The translations under genes and the position numbers were made by a program. The notes under the pieces were generated by a model that saw nothing but the letters and a program-made list of their open reading frames with translations, was not told where the DNA came from and did no database searches. A stretch of 64,000 nt of DNA, taken from assembly GCF_003096415.1 (NCBI RefSeq), contig NZ_QEKH01000008.1:103916-167915 (forward strand), given 5' to 3'. Of this stretch, positions 55,869-64,000 are shown piece after piece. Every line of letters starts with the position of its first letter. The first letter of the stretch is position 1. Origin of the DNA: Victivallis vadensis. GTDB taxonomy: Bacteria > Verrucomicrobiota > Lentisphaeria > Victivallales > Victivallaceae.

Positions 55869-55897
55869 TTGCTTTTTCGATGATTTTCGTCCATAAT
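55869..55897 (+). promoter_or_regulatory. Promoter of the GntR/LacI-hybrid - pseudopilin - GH operon
   Basis: TTGCTT (55869-55874), 17 bp, CATAAT (55892-55897). Confidence 0.65.
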
Positions 55898-55899
55898 AT

Positions 55900-55929
55900 T
55901 TACATGCAAACATAACATGTAAGTTTACA
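55900..55929. promoter_or_regulatory. Operator-like inverted repeats next to the promoter
   Basis: TTACATG (55900-55906), 9 bp, CATGTAA (55916-55922) is a perfect inverted repeat. It overlaps a second palindrome, TGTAA-GT-TTACA (55918-55929). Both sit across the expected transcription start and just before the ATG of the GntR/LacI-hybrid at 55938, as expected for autorepression. Confidence 0.65.
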
Positions 55930-55937
55930 GGTCATCG

Positions 55938-56987
55938 ATGAAGAAAAATCTCGCCAACGAAATCTACGACTACCTGATCGCGGAGATCCGGGAACACCGG
56001 CTGCTGCCGGGCGGCCAGCTGCCGTCCGAAAGCACGCTCTGCCGTCAGTTCTATGTGAGTCGTCCGACGGTGCGCAAGGCGATCGCCCGGCTCTGCGAGG
56101 AGGGTTACGCCCAGAGCCGCCCGGGGCTGGGCTCTTATGTGACTTCCGAGCAGTCCGAAACTCCGGCAACGCCCGCCAACCGGCTCATCATCGGGATCGA
56201 CGGCGTGGACTTCCACAACGAATACCAGTACTACACCCGGATCAGCCAGGGGGCGCGCGCCGCCGCCGAAGCGGCCGGCGCCATGCTCTGCCTGACCGAT
56301 CTGCCCGAACTGCTGAACAGCCCCTTCAAGCGGGTCGACGCCTTCATCGCGACCCGGGTGGACCGCGACGACTTCGAGAACGCCGCCAAACTCCAGCGCA
56401 GCGGCACGCCGCTGGTGCTGCTGAACCGTTATCCGCAGCTGCCGGAGCTTGCCTACATCGCCGTCGATTTTCAGTACGAGACCTTTCTCGCGATCAACCG
56501 GATGCTGAAAAACGGCGCGCGCAACATCGCGCTGATCGGCCGCCAGACCGGCAACGTCACCTCCGCCGGGCGCACCCGCGGCTGGGAAGAGGCGTACAAG
56601 GCGAACGGCCTGCCGGTGCCGCACCACCTCGCGGTCGACTTTCAGGATTTCCACCACGACAACGACATCCTGCCGGACTTCTTCCGCCGCCATGAACTTG
56701 ACGCGGTGTTCGTGACCGCCGGATACCAGCTGCCGCCGGTGCTGACTTCTCTGGCCCGGATCGGCGTGCGGCTGCCGGAGGACCTCGACGTGATCTGTTT
56801 CGACGACATCGAACGCTTCTGCGAAACCGTCAACACCCCGGTCTCCTACGTCAAAATGCCGCTGCAGGCGATGGGGGCCCGCGCGGTCGAATACCTGCTC
56901 CGCCGTCTCTCCAATCCGAACCTTGAAACGCTCCAGCTCACTTTGAATGCGTCACTGGTCGTCAACCGTTGCAAATATCTGCTTTAG
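55938..56987 (+). CDS. GntR/LacI-hybrid transcriptional regulator
   Basis: 349 residues. A GntR winged helix (about 1-70: [35 protein letters not shown]) is joined to a LacI-type sensor (about 80-349: [54 protein letters not shown]). It probably represses its own operon through the inverted repeats at 55900-55929 until a sugar binds. Only 10 bp separate its stop from the first pseudopilin ATG. Confidence 0.94.
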   Translation: MKKNLANEIYDYLIAEIREHRLLPGGQLPSESTLCRQFYVSRPTVRKAIARLCEEGYAQSRPGLGSYVTSEQSETPATPANRLIIGIDGVDFHNEYQYYTRISQGARAAAEAAGAMLCLTDLPELLNSPFKRVDAFIATRVDRDDFENAAKLQRSGTPLVLLNRYPQLPELAYIAVDFQYETFLAINRMLKNGARNIALIGRQTGNVTSAGRTRGWEEAYKANGLPVPHHLAVDFQDFHHDNDILPDFFRRHELDAVFVTAGYQLPPVLTSLARIGVRLPEDLDVICFDDIERFCETVNTPVSYVKMPLQAMGARAVEYLLRRLSNPNLETLQLTLNASLVVNRCKYLL

Positions 56988-56997
56988 GAGGGTCCGC

Positions 56998-57735
56998 ATG
57001 AAAAGATTTTTTACGTTAATCGAACTTTTAGTAGTAATAGCGATCATCGCGATTCTCGCTTCCATGCTGCTTCCGGCCCTGAATCAGGCGCGGGAGCGTG
57101 CCCGCAGCGCCCAGTGCGTCAGCAACCTCAAGCAGTTCGGGCTGGCGGAACAGGCCTACGTCTCCGACAACGACGGCTGGAACGTGCTGAACCACTGCGC
57201 TTCGCCGTGGGGCCAGCAGTGGTATAAAAATGAAAGTTATATGAGTTCACTCGGCATTTCCGCCAAGCGGGATGCGGCCAATCTGCTGAACGGACAGGTC
57301 GCCCTTTCCGCGCTCTGCCCCGGCGCGGCCTATGCCTTCACCCATGTCGAGGACGGCAAATACAGCTTCATCGGCTACTCCTACGGCCGGAACAACGAAT
57401 ACGGCGCCGCATGGAACGACCCGGTCTACCGGATCATCAAATCCAGCCGCCTCCGCAGCCCTTCGGAAAAGCTGCTGGTGATGGACGCCACCGACTACAA
57501 CGCCTTGTACAGCCGGGGCCGTTCCTACTTCACCTACGGCGAAAAGCCGGAAGGGGTCGACGGAGCGCAGAACAGCACTCCCGCCTACCGCCACGGCGGC
57601 AAGCTGAACACCGTTTTCTTCGACGGCCACGCCGCCGGCTCGCTGGCCCCGGAACTGCTCTACGACCCCGCCGGAACCGGCTCCGACACCTATCGGAAAT
57701 ATTGGAATATCCGTCCCAACGATCAGAAACCCTGA
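56998..57735 (+). CDS. Prepilin-type N-terminal domain, H-X9-DG protein (pseudopilin)
   Basis: 245 residues from the ATG at 56998 with AGGAGGG upstream. The leader is just MKRF before [16 protein letters not shown], so there is no -1 Gly. C-terminal [16 protein letters not shown] is a canonical H-X9-DG. First of two adjacent pseudopilin genes in this operon. Confidence 0.93.
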   Translation: MKRFFTLIELLVVIAIIAILASMLLPALNQARERARSAQCVSNLKQFGLAEQAYVSDNDGWNVLNHCASPWGQQWYKNESYMSSLGISAKRDAANLLNGQVALSALCPGAAYAFTHVEDGKYSFIGYSYGRNNEYGAAWNDPVYRIIKSSRLRSPSEKLLVMDATDYNALYSRGRSYFTYGEKPEGVDGAQNSTPAYRHGGKLNTVFFDGHAAGSLAPELLYDPAGTGSDTYRKYWNIRPNDQKP

Positions 57736-57762
57736 TATAATATAAACAACAGGTTATTCATT

Positions 57763-58473
57763 ATGAAAAAAGAAACCGTATCACTCTTCCCGGCGGAGAC
57801 TTTCCGCCAGACTTGCCGTTTCACCCTTATTGAATTGCTCGTGGTAATCGCCATTATTGCGATTCTCGCAGGCATGCTGCAGCCCGCCCTGAACAAGGCG
57901 CGGGAGAAAGCGCAGGGGACCGCCTGCATCAACAACGTCAAGCAGATGATGACCTACGTCCAGCTTTACATGGACGACTCCCGCGGCCAGATCGTCACCG
58001 AAGGCGGCGTCAACGCCTCCTGGTCCGGCTCGCTGTGGAAGGGCGGCTACCTCGACTGGCACCGCGCCAAGGAGTTCATCTGCCCCAGCCAGGATAAAAG
58101 CCCGGCCCGGGAGGACGACATCACCATTTATTTCGCCTACGCCAACAATTACTGTGCTTTCTATGTGGAAAACCAGGAACAGAAAGAGCTGGTCCGCAGC
58201 ACAGGCGCGGATGGTTCGCGCGGCTTGAGCTTCAACCGGCTCCGCTCCCCCTCCTCATTTCTGTTCATCACCGACGGCAAGCGCAACGACCGCAACAGCA
58301 GCCACAGCAAACTATGGCCCAAAGCCGCAGTCACCTGGGCTGCCCTCCCCTATGTCGGGCACAGTTCCAACTCCCTGCCGGTCGGCTGGGCGGACGGACA
58401 CGTTTCGATGGCGGACAATGGCAAGCTGCATGAAACCTACTATAAAGAGACCATTCTTTTCGCAGGAAAATAA
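57763..58473 (+). CDS. Prepilin-type N-terminal domain, H-X10-DG protein (pseudopilin)
   Basis: 236 residues. A 19-residue leader ([19 protein letters not shown]) ends in Arg before [16 protein letters not shown]. The helix then has MLQPALNK where others have MLLPALN. C-terminal [17 protein letters not shown] has ten residues between His and DG. The body differs strongly from the neighbouring pseudopilin, so this is not a recent tandem copy. Weak ribosome binding site, 27 bp after the preceding stop. Confidence 0.9.
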   Translation: MKKETVSLFPAETFRQTCRFTLIELLVVIAIIAILAGMLQPALNKAREKAQGTACINNVKQMMTYVQLYMDDSRGQIVTEGGVNASWSGSLWKGGYLDWHRAKEFICPSQDKSPAREDDITIYFAYANNYCAFYVENQEQKELVRSTGADGSRGLSFNRLRSPSSFLFITDGKRNDRNSSHSKLWPKAAVTWAALPYVGHSSNSLPVGWADGHVSMADNGKLHETYYKETILFAGK

Positions 58474-58488
58474 CCAGGGAGACCCGAT

Positions 58489-61400
58489 ATGAGTTCCATG
58501 TTCAAACGCATTGTTACACTGCTGCTCGGCTGCCTCGCACTCGGCCTCGCCGCCGACGACGGCCTGAGCCTGACCCGGCTCGGCGAGCCGGTCATCGAAC
58601 GGATTCCGTTCACGCTGCGGCTTTTCGACGACAACTGGCGCAGCTATACGCAGGGCTACCACGGTTTTTCCGTGCTGAAGGTCTCCGGCGACGCCTCCGA
58701 CGGCCGGATGGAGGCGCTGCTCGAATGCGGCGGGCTGCCCAAGGGCACCCTGAACGCTTCGATCCGCCGGACGGCGCCCGGCAACTGGCAGTATTCCGCC
58801 CAAGCGGAGTTTTCCGCCCCGGCCAAGCTGAAATTCATCGGCCTGACCACCTATTTGCCGATCGAAAGTTTCTGCGGCCGGGAACTGCTGGCGGACGGCA
58901 AGCCGGTCGTGCTGCCCAAGGAACATGCCGAAGGCGCTTCCGCCTCCATTTTCCGCGGCAGGGTCTCCACGCTGGTGATTCCGACCATGGAGCGGACCAT
59001 CACGCTCCGGGGCGACTTCGAGTTGCAGCTGCAGGACGACCGAGCCTACAGGATCGACCGCTATGTGGTGCGCATCGGCTTCACGCCCGCAAGCGGCTCC
59101 ATCACGAAAACCGTCCTGAAACTGGACCTTTCCGAACAGCCCTACACCTCCACCGCGCTCAACCTGCGCTCCGCCGCGAACATGGCTTTCGCCGACGACA
59201 AGGCGGGCGACAAACAGGGCGGCTGGACCGATCAGGGCGCGGAGAATGACCTTCGGATGCTCCCGGTCGGCAAACAGCGCTGGCAGGGCGTGGAATTCGA
59301 CATCATCGACCCGGCCGGAAACAACGGCAAATCCTGCATCGTGCTCGCCGGCCCCTCGCGCAGCTACTTCCCGAGCAGCGCCGTTGCGGAACAGAAGGGT
59401 GAGCGCGGCAATTTTCTCTATCTGCTCCACGCGCTGGCGTGGCCGTCGAACCTGCAGCAGATCGGCACGGTCAAAGTCACCTACGATGACGGCGGCGTGA
59501 CCGAAATCCCGGTCACCGGCAACATCGACGTCGGCAACTGGTGGACCCCGGCCCCGCGCCGCAACGGCGAACTGGTCTGGACCGGCGAAAACACCAGCGC
59601 CTACGTCGGGCTTTACCGCTCCGTCTACCCGATCGAAAACAAGCCGATCCGCAAGCTGGAATTCACCTCGACCGGCCGTTCCGTGTGGGGCATCGCCGCC
59701 GTATCGGTCGGTTCCGGGAAGATTCCGCGCCTGAACTCCGCACCGGCCTACATCCTGCCCGGCCGCGACTGGCAGGAGATCGCCTATTGCAAGGACGTCC
59801 GGCCCGGCTCCGCAATGGATTTCTCCGGCCGCCTCGACGCTCCCGCCGGCAAATACGGCCCGGTGGTGATCCGCGACGGCAGAATGGAGTTCCGGGACCG
59901 CCCCGGCGTGCCGGTCCGTTTCTACGGCACCAACTTCTGCGCCACGGCCCAATACCTCGACAAGGAGTGGGCGGAGCGGCTCGCAGACCGCATGGCCGCC
60001 GCCGGTTTCAACGCGGTGCGGCTGCACCACCACGACGGCGGGCTTTCCAAGCGCACCCGCACCACCTCGACCGACCTCAACCCGGCCAAGCTCGACCAGC
60101 TCGACTACCTGATCGCCTGCTGCAAAAAGCGCGGCATCTACGTGACCACCGATTTGTACGTGTCGCGCCCCTTCGGCAAGGGGGAAATCCCGGAGTTCCC
60201 GGACAAATGGCTGGCGCGCCCCTCCTTCAAGGCGCTGCCTTTCCTGCTCGACTCCGCGATGGAGAACTGGAAAACCTTTTCGCGCAACTGGCTCACCCAC
60301 GTCAACCCCTATACCGGCGTGGCGCTGAAAGACGATCCGGCGCTGATTTCGATCTGCCTGATCAATGAAGGCAACATCAACAACACCTGGCAGGGCGAAA
60401 TTTTCGTCGCCGACCTCTACAAGGAGCGGTTCGCCGAATGGCTGAAAAAGAACGAGGCGAAATTCCCCGCCGGAACCACCTATGACGTGAAGTTCTCGCA
60501 ATTCCTGGTGGACGTCTACAATCCCGGCTTCGAGGAGATGAAGCGGTTCGTGCGCGAACTCGGCGTCAGCTGCCCGATCACCGACCAGAACATGCGTTCC
60601 GAACCGCTGCTCTCGGTGATGCGCGACCGATACGACTATGTGGACAATCACAGCTACTGGGAGCATCCCCTCTTCCCGAACAAGGACTGGAAGCTGCCGT
60701 CGGCCCACTCGAACATCTCCGCGATCACCAAGGAGGCCAATGTGCCCGCCACGATGATGCCGTCGCGGCTCTTCGGCAAGCCGATGATGGTCACGGAGTT
60801 CGACTACGCTGCCCCGAATGTGTTCCGGGCCGAGGGCGCGGTGCTGATGGGCAGCTATGCGGCGCTGCAGGACTGGGATGCGCTGTTCCAGTTCGCCTAC
60901 GCCCACAACGATACGAATGTGACGGAAAACAACGGCCCGACCGGCCACTTCGACCTCTCCACCGACATCGTCAAGATGCTGTCGCAGAAGATCGGGCTGG
61001 CGCTCTTCCTCGGCCGGGAGCTGAAGCCCGCCCCGCTCTCCTTCGCGGTGGCGCTCAACGGCGGCGAGGGACTGGACTTCGCCAGAGAGCTTTCCGGCCA
61101 GATTCCCCGGCTCGGGCTGATCGCCCGAATCGGCACGGTGATCCTGCCCGACGGCCGGTCCACGGCGGACAAACTGCCGGCCGACCTCGCCGGGTTCCTG
61201 AATCCCGGCTTCAACTTCCCGGAAAATACCGGCAAAATCCCGGTGTTCAACGCCGCCTCCTCCAACGTCAAGCTGTTGGAAGACATGCAGAAACAGGGTG
61301 TGCTGAAACCGGAGTGGTATGACTCCGCCGCCCGGACCTTCGACGCTTCCAACGGCCAGATCAGCCTCGACGCCAGAAACGCGACTTTCCGGGCGGTGAC

Positions 61401-61830
61401 GCCCGGCTGCGAGGCGCTGATCCTGCCCGCCGGGAAGCAGGGCAAAGGCGGCTTCCTGACGGTGGACAACAAAGTCGGGCGCGGCGTCTTTTCCGCGATT
61501 TCAGTTGACGGCAGGCCGCTGCCGGAAGCGAAACGCACGCTGCTGCTGCACCTGACCGACACGCAGGCGAGCAAAACCAAGTACAACAGCCCGGCGATGA
61601 AGCAGCTGGAAGCCTGGGGACAGCCGCCCTACCTCGCCGCCCGGGGCGAAGCCGAACTGACCCTGAACGTCGCTCCCGACGGCAGTTATCAGCTCTACGC
61701 GCTTGACACGGCGGGCAAGCGGACCGGGGAAATCCCGTTCACCCGGATCGACGGCCGCACCATCCGCTTCCCGGCGAAAGTGTTCGGCCCGCACGGAACC
61801 ACCCTCGCCTACGAGCTGGTCCGCAAGTAA
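58489..61830 (+). CDS. Large secreted glycoside hydrolase, clan GH-A (cellulase-like)
   Basis: 1113 residues, AGGGAGA before the ATG, signal peptide about 1-22 (FKRIVTLLLGCLALGLAA). An N-terminal beta-rich half (about 25-460) precedes a TIM barrel (about 470-820) starting GVPVRFYGTNFCATAQYLD and MAAAGFNAVRLHHHDGG. Candidate catalytic residues: Glu627 in ICLINEGNINN (acid/base after Asn) and Glu770 in MMVTEFDYA (nucleophile). C-terminal beta domains end RKVF-like at 1113. It is the last gene of the regulator-pseudopilin-pseudopilin-hydrolase operon. It cleaves an extracellular beta-glycan; the subfamily is not assigned. Confidence 0.88.
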   Translation: MSSMFKRIVTLLLGCLALGLAADDGLSLTRLGEPVIERIPFTLRLFDDNWRSYTQGYHGFSVLKVSGDASDGRMEALLECGGLPKGTLNASIRRTAPGNWQYSAQAEFSAPAKLKFIGLTTYLPIESFCGRELLADGKPVVLPKEHAEGASASIFRGRVSTLVIPTMERTITLRGDFELQLQDDRAYRIDRYVVRIGFTPASGSITKTVLKLDLSEQPYTSTALNLRSAANMAFADDKAGDKQGGWTDQGAENDLRMLPVGKQRWQGVEFDIIDPAGNNGKSCIVLAGPSRSYFPSSAVAEQKGERGNFLYLLHALAWPSNLQQIGTVKVTYDDGGVTEIPVTGNIDVGNWWTPAPRRNGELVWTGENTSAYVGLYRSVYPIENKPIRKLEFTSTGRSVWGIAAVSVGSGKIPRLNSAPAYILPGRDWQEIAYCKDVRPGSAMDFSGRLDAPAGKYGPVVIRDGRMEFRDRPGVPVRFYGTNFCATAQYLDKEWAERLADRMAAAGFNAVRLHHHDGGLSKRTRTTSTDLNPAKLDQLDYLIACCKKRGIYVTTDLYVSRPFGKGEIPEFPDKWLARPSFKALPFLLDSAMENWKTFSRNWLTHVNPYTGVALKDDPALISICLINEGNINNTWQGEIFVADLYKERFAEWLKKNEAKFPAGTTYDVKFSQFLVDVYNPGFEEMKRFVRELGVSCPITDQNMRSEPLLSVMRDRYDYVDNHSYWEHPLFPNKDWKLPSAHSNISAITKEANVPATMMPSRLFGKPMMVTEFDYAAPNVFRAEGAVLMGSYAALQDWDALFQFAYAHNDTNVTENNGPTGHFDLSTDIVKMLSQKIGLALFLGRELKPAPLSFAVALNGGEGLDFARELSGQIPRLGLIARIGTVILPDGRSTADKLPADLAGFLNPGFNFPENTGKIPVFNAASSNVKLLEDMQKQGVLKPEWYDSAARTFDASNGQISLDARNATFRAVTPGCEALILPAGKQGKGGFLTVDNKVGRGVFSAISVDGRPLPEAKRTLLLHLTDTQASKTKYNSPAMKQLEAWGQPPYLAARGEAELTLNVAPDGSYQLYALDTAGKRTGEIPFTRIDGRTIRFPAKVFGPHGTTLAYELVRK

Positions 61831-61858
61831 CCGCCCGGCGGCAGGCCCGCCGAACCGC

Positions 61859-61901
61859 AAAACGCATGACGGATGAAATTTTCTCCGCCGTGCGTTTTTC
61901 C
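61859..61901 (+). terminator. Terminator of the GH operon
   Basis: AAAACGCA (61859-61866) pairs with TGCGTTTT (61891-61898), with an inner CGG/CCG pair, followed by a T-rich run. Confidence 0.7.
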
Positions 61902-61986
61902 TTTTCCGCCATCGGGATTTTCGCCTGTCTCCGCTGTTTTTCAGGCCGGAATGACGGTAATTTTTCAATTTTTTCCTTCCGGCATA

Positions 61987-62015
61987 TTGACTTTTCCCAA
62001 AAAAAGGATCATAAT
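61987..62015 (+). promoter_or_regulatory. Promoter of the terminal GntR-type regulator
   Basis: TTGACT (61987-61992), 17 bp, CATAAT (62010-62015). Confidence 0.7.
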
Positions 62016-62024
62016 ATATATCAC

Positions 62025-62057
62025 CTGATAACTTCTGATAACCTCTGATTTTATCAG
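62025..62057. promoter_or_regulatory. Helically phased operator array
   Basis: CTGAT starts at 62025, 62035 and 62045, exactly 10 bp apart. The third forms a palindrome CTGAT-TTT-ATCAG (62045-62057). It covers the expected transcription start to the ribosome binding site (AAAGGA at 62065-62070). It is the natural candidate for autoregulation by the regulator at 62081. Confidence 0.65.
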
Positions 62058-62080
62058 TTTTCAGAAAGGAAACGAACGGG

Positions 62081-63082
62081 ATGGTCCAATCATTTTTACC
62101 AGCCTGCATGAGAATCCGGCACTATGTGCTGGACTGGCTGAGCAGCACGGAAGGATCGGGGCGCAAACTGCCCTCCAGCCGCGAAATCGCGGCCAGATTC
62201 AATGTCAGCCAGCCGACCGTGGTGAAGGCGCTGCAGGAATTGATCCGGGAGGGATTCCTGATCAATCTGCCGCGGGTCGGTATTTTCAGCAATCCCGACC
62301 GGGTCGGTTCGCGCAAGAAGCTGTGGGGGATCGTGCTCGGCGACGGCCGCTGGTCGTACCTGACCGGCGAAGCGGTCATGGTGATCTTCCGCATGACGGA
62401 GAACCTGATGCGCCGGGACAGCCGCTACCGGCTGAAGGTCATCACGATGGGTGAAACGATGGATGAGGAAGAGGGCTGGCCGGAACTCTCCATGCTTTCC
62501 GGCATCTTCTGGTGGATTCCCGAGGATGAAATGCTGCCGGCGATCGGCAAGCTCGCGAAAACCGTTCCGGTGGTGGTCGTCGGCAAACAGTGCGACGAAG
62601 TCCCCTGCTTCTGCCGGGATTACAACGAGGAAAACTACCGGATCGCAAGCCGGATGCTGGCCGACGGCTGCCGGCGGCTGGTGCTGGTCAAGCCCGATAT
62701 GGAAGTCGAAGCCGCAATCGCGGGAGTGGAACGCGCCTGCCGCGAAGCAAATGCCGATTTCCCGGAAGGCTGCGTGCTCGGCAATGATTCGGCCTCGCTG
62801 CGCGACCTCGAACGGATGGTCGGGCTGGGAATGACGCCGGATGGGATCATTTTCAATGTCCCTCCACAGGAATATATTCCGATGTTGAATGAAAACCCGG
62901 CGTTCGCCGATGCCGTTTTCTATTGTGACGCGGCCCATATTACCGGGGAATGGAAATTCCGTGGATATACCGGAGGCGTTGACTACGAGGAAATTGCGCC
63001 ATTTCTGGCCGATTGTCTGGAGCATCCGCATGACAAGAAATGTATGAAGCAAATTGTACCGTTTCATCTGGAGCATGTTTGA
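62081..63082 (+). CDS. GntR-type regulator with LacI-like sensor
   Basis: 333 residues. The winged helix is at about 8-75 (KLPSSREIAARFNVSQPTVV, KALQELIREGFLINLPRVGI); the sensor domain follows (KKLWGIVLGDGRWSYL, CRRLVLVKPDMEVEAAI, GMTPDGIIFNVP). AAAGGA lies upstream; an ATG at 62108 would shorten it by nine residues. The last 51 bp are part of a perfect inverted repeat with the end of the window. Its target genes are not evident. Confidence 0.88.
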   Translation: MVQSFLPACMRIRHYVLDWLSSTEGSGRKLPSSREIAARFNVSQPTVVKALQELIREGFLINLPRVGIFSNPDRVGSRKKLWGIVLGDGRWSYLTGEAVMVIFRMTENLMRRDSRYRLKVITMGETMDEEEGWPELSMLSGIFWWIPEDEMLPAIGKLAKTVPVVVVGKQCDEVPCFCRDYNEENYRIASRMLADGCRRLVLVKPDMEVEAAIAGVERACREANADFPEGCVLGNDSASLRDLERMVGLGMTPDGIIFNVPPQEYIPMLNENPAFADAVFYCDAAHITGEWKFRGYTGGVDYEEIAPFLADCLEHPHDKKCMKQIVPFHLEHV

Positions 63083-63126
63083 GTTCACGGCGAAGCCGCC
63101 ATTTCGCATAATGCCCAGTATGTTAA
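63032..63126 (+). repeat. Left arm of a perfect inverted repeat of at least 95 bp
   Basis: The sequence from GACAAGAAATGTATG to CCCAGTATGTTAA is found as an exact reverse complement at 63906-64000. It spans the last 16 codons and stop of the regulator gene plus 44 bp. Identity stops abruptly after TGTTAA on the inner side; the outer side reaches the window edge, so the real length is unknown. Confidence 0.97.
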
Positions 63127-63420
63127 GCGGCAAGGTGCCGCTGCCGGGTGCGCACGCCAATGCCCCTCCGGGGGGCGTGCGGCGGCTGACACTGGCAAGC
63201 CTTGGTTGGTCTCCAAGACCATTTACGCGGCGCATATGTAAGGCCACGTTGCCTTTTACGCGGCGCACAATAAGCGCGGTAAGCGCCGCGGCGGCAAGGT
63301 GCCGCCGCCGGGTGCGCACGCCAATGCCCCTTCGGGGGGCGCGCGGCTGCTGGTACAGGCGGGCATTGGTTGGTCTCCATGACCATTTATGCGGTGCACA
63401 ATAAGCGCGGTAAGCGCCGC
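63127..63420 (+). repeat. Imperfect tandem repeat of hairpin modules
   Basis: Two units start with GCGGCAAGGTGCCGC at 63127 and 63291. Each continues with a GGGTGCGCACGCCAATGCCC module, a TTGGTTGGTCTCCA hairpin (TGGTCT-CCA-AGACCA in unit 1, TGGTC-TCCAT-GACCA in unit 2) and CACAATAAGCGCGGTAAGCG. Unit 1 (164 bp) has an extra ~35 bp absent from unit 2 (130 bp). The GGCAAGGTGCCG core is shared with repeats A, B and D. No gene. Confidence 0.85.
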
Positions 63421-63905
63421 GAACGAATGTGAGGGAATTACTTGCGGCAGCAAGTAACGAGGAACGATAGTGACGAAGCCGAACGTAGAGAGCGAAGCCC
63501 CTCTGGCGTAGTAAGCGCAGCGAACGATGAAGAGTTGACGGGCGCTGCCCGGCAAGTAAGGGGCGCTAGCCCCGCCCGCGAATGGGAGTGCTTCGCAAGT
63601 CAACAGGAGTTCCGAGGCGAGCGGGGAGGTCCGGAGGGCGAGTGGCCCTCCGGAGCCATCCGCATAAGACGTAACAACCAGTTTGTGGCCTGTAATGATA
63701 CGGAAAGGCAAACTAAACTTATGAGTAAGTGCATGACCACGCGAGACTTGAAAGTGTACGGCATCGGGCCGGACAAGTAAACATAATATAAAAGTTGTTG
63801 CCTGTAATGGCCTTTGAAAGAAACACAACCGACTTACGGCGGAGGTAAAAATGCGTAACAAGATAAAGGACAAGCAAATGCAGCGAGAAAAACATGCCCG
63901 GCACA
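63421..63905. other. Unassigned spacer between the inverted-repeat arms
   Basis: About 480 bp of low-complexity purine-rich sequence with repeated GCGAAC/GCGAAG motifs (63421-63600) and a CCGGAGGG...CCCTCCGG hairpin (about 63632-63654). Two related segments (GTGGCCTGTAATGATACGGA near 63685 and GTTGCCTGTAATGGCCTTTG near 63797) follow. A 112-codon plus-strand frame (63442-63780) has an Arg/Ser/Glu-biased composition and looks like translated repeat, so I do not call it a gene. Confidence 0.5.
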
Positions 63906-64000
63906 TTAACATACTGGGCATTATGCGAAATGGCGGCTTCGCCGTGAACTCAAACATGCTCCAGATGAAACGGTACAATTTGCTTCATACATTTCTTGTC
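63851..64000 (+). CDS. Possible ORF start running off the window
   Basis: GGCGGAGGT lies 5 nt before an ATG, and the frame (MRNKIKDKQMQREKHARHIN...) is open to the window end. It runs into the right arm of the inverted repeat, antisense to the regulator tail found there. A good ribosome binding site is the only support. Confidence 0.25.
   Translation, partial: MRNKIKDKQMQREKHARHINILGIMRNGGFAVNSNMLQMKRYNLLHTFLV
63906..64000 (-). repeat. Right arm of the perfect inverted repeat
   Basis: Exact reverse complement of 63032-63126. On the minus strand it would encode the same C-terminal residues (KKCMKQIVPFHLEHV) and stop, so a second copy of the regulator's 3' end lies here, facing the first. Confidence 0.97.

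Noticed and set aside
58312..60948. 878-codon minus-strand frame opposite the GH-A-like enzyme
   Set aside because: Shadow frame; the plus strand carries the signal peptide and catalytic motifs.
63442..63780. 112-codon plus-strand ORF
   Set aside because: It translates repeat DNA with a biased composition and has no ribosome binding site or homologue I can recognise.

Overview
The window is GC-rich bacterial chromosome with an unusual gene mix. Prepilin-like proteins with a [16 protein letters not shown] start recur throughout, most with an H-X9-DG tail. Around them lie secreted glycoside hydrolases, sialidases, beta-helix proteins and FAD 'GDG' oxidoreductases, and many LacI, AraC and GntR/LacI-hybrid regulators. 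This combination is typical of Lentisphaerota, order Victivallales (Victivallis-like gut polysaccharide degraders). That assignment is inference from gene content; no rRNA or tRNA gene was seen.

Layout. 1-5026: AraC regulator (open at the left edge) converging on an FAD oxidoreductase / secreted protein / pseudopilin operon. 5557-8214: MGH1/GH63-like glycosidase. 8499-13110: thioredoxin-like membrane protein, lipoprotein, RNase R and PanB. 13129-17971: LacI, pseudopilin, beta-helix protein, DUF4434 protein. 18037-19752: GGGtGRT protein plus NifU-like scaffold. 19936-24675: LacI gene broken by an in-frame TAG, then pseudopilin and a large secreted GH-A-like enzyme. 24705-29882: EamA transporter fusion, TrkA-C membrane protein, metallo-beta-lactamase-fold hydrolase, and a GT4 glycosyltransferase preceded by an attenuator-like leader. 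30007-33802: GntR/LacI hybrid, pseudopilin, GH50-agarase-like enzyme. 33803-37894: ThiE, zinc-ribbon protein, ClpB. 37953-46983: a six-gene, mostly ATGA-coupled catabolic operon (FAD oxidoreductase, acetyl-xylan-esterase-like hydrolase, two sialidases, nucleoside hydrolase, SSS symporter) behind a pseudopilin and a divergent AraC regulator. 47130-52017: gene remnant, flavodoxin, duplicated exported protein, thioredoxin, queuosine genes queD-queE-queC. 52400-55675: large ankyrin membrane protein. 55938-61830: GntR/LacI hybrid, two pseudopilins, GH-A-like enzyme. 62081-64000: another GntR-type regulator whose 3' end is repeated in perfect inverted orientation at the window end.

The main theme is a recurring cassette: a one-component regulator, an H-X9-DG pseudopilin, then one or more secreted carbohydrate-active enzymes. 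It occurs five times on both strands, with a sixth related arrangement at the left end. It looks like the local counterpart of a polysaccharide utilisation locus, with a pseudopilin where Bacteroidota would have SusC/SusD. All seven pseudopilins lack the glycine before the prepilin-peptidase site. Most promoters read by eye fit TTGNNN-N16/17-TANNNT. Several regulators sit next to clear inverted or phased repeats that could be their operators.

Four related intergenic repeats of about 200-350 bp, built of hairpins, lie at 5251, 9121, 34497 and 52021. A different tandem hairpin repeat lies at 63127.
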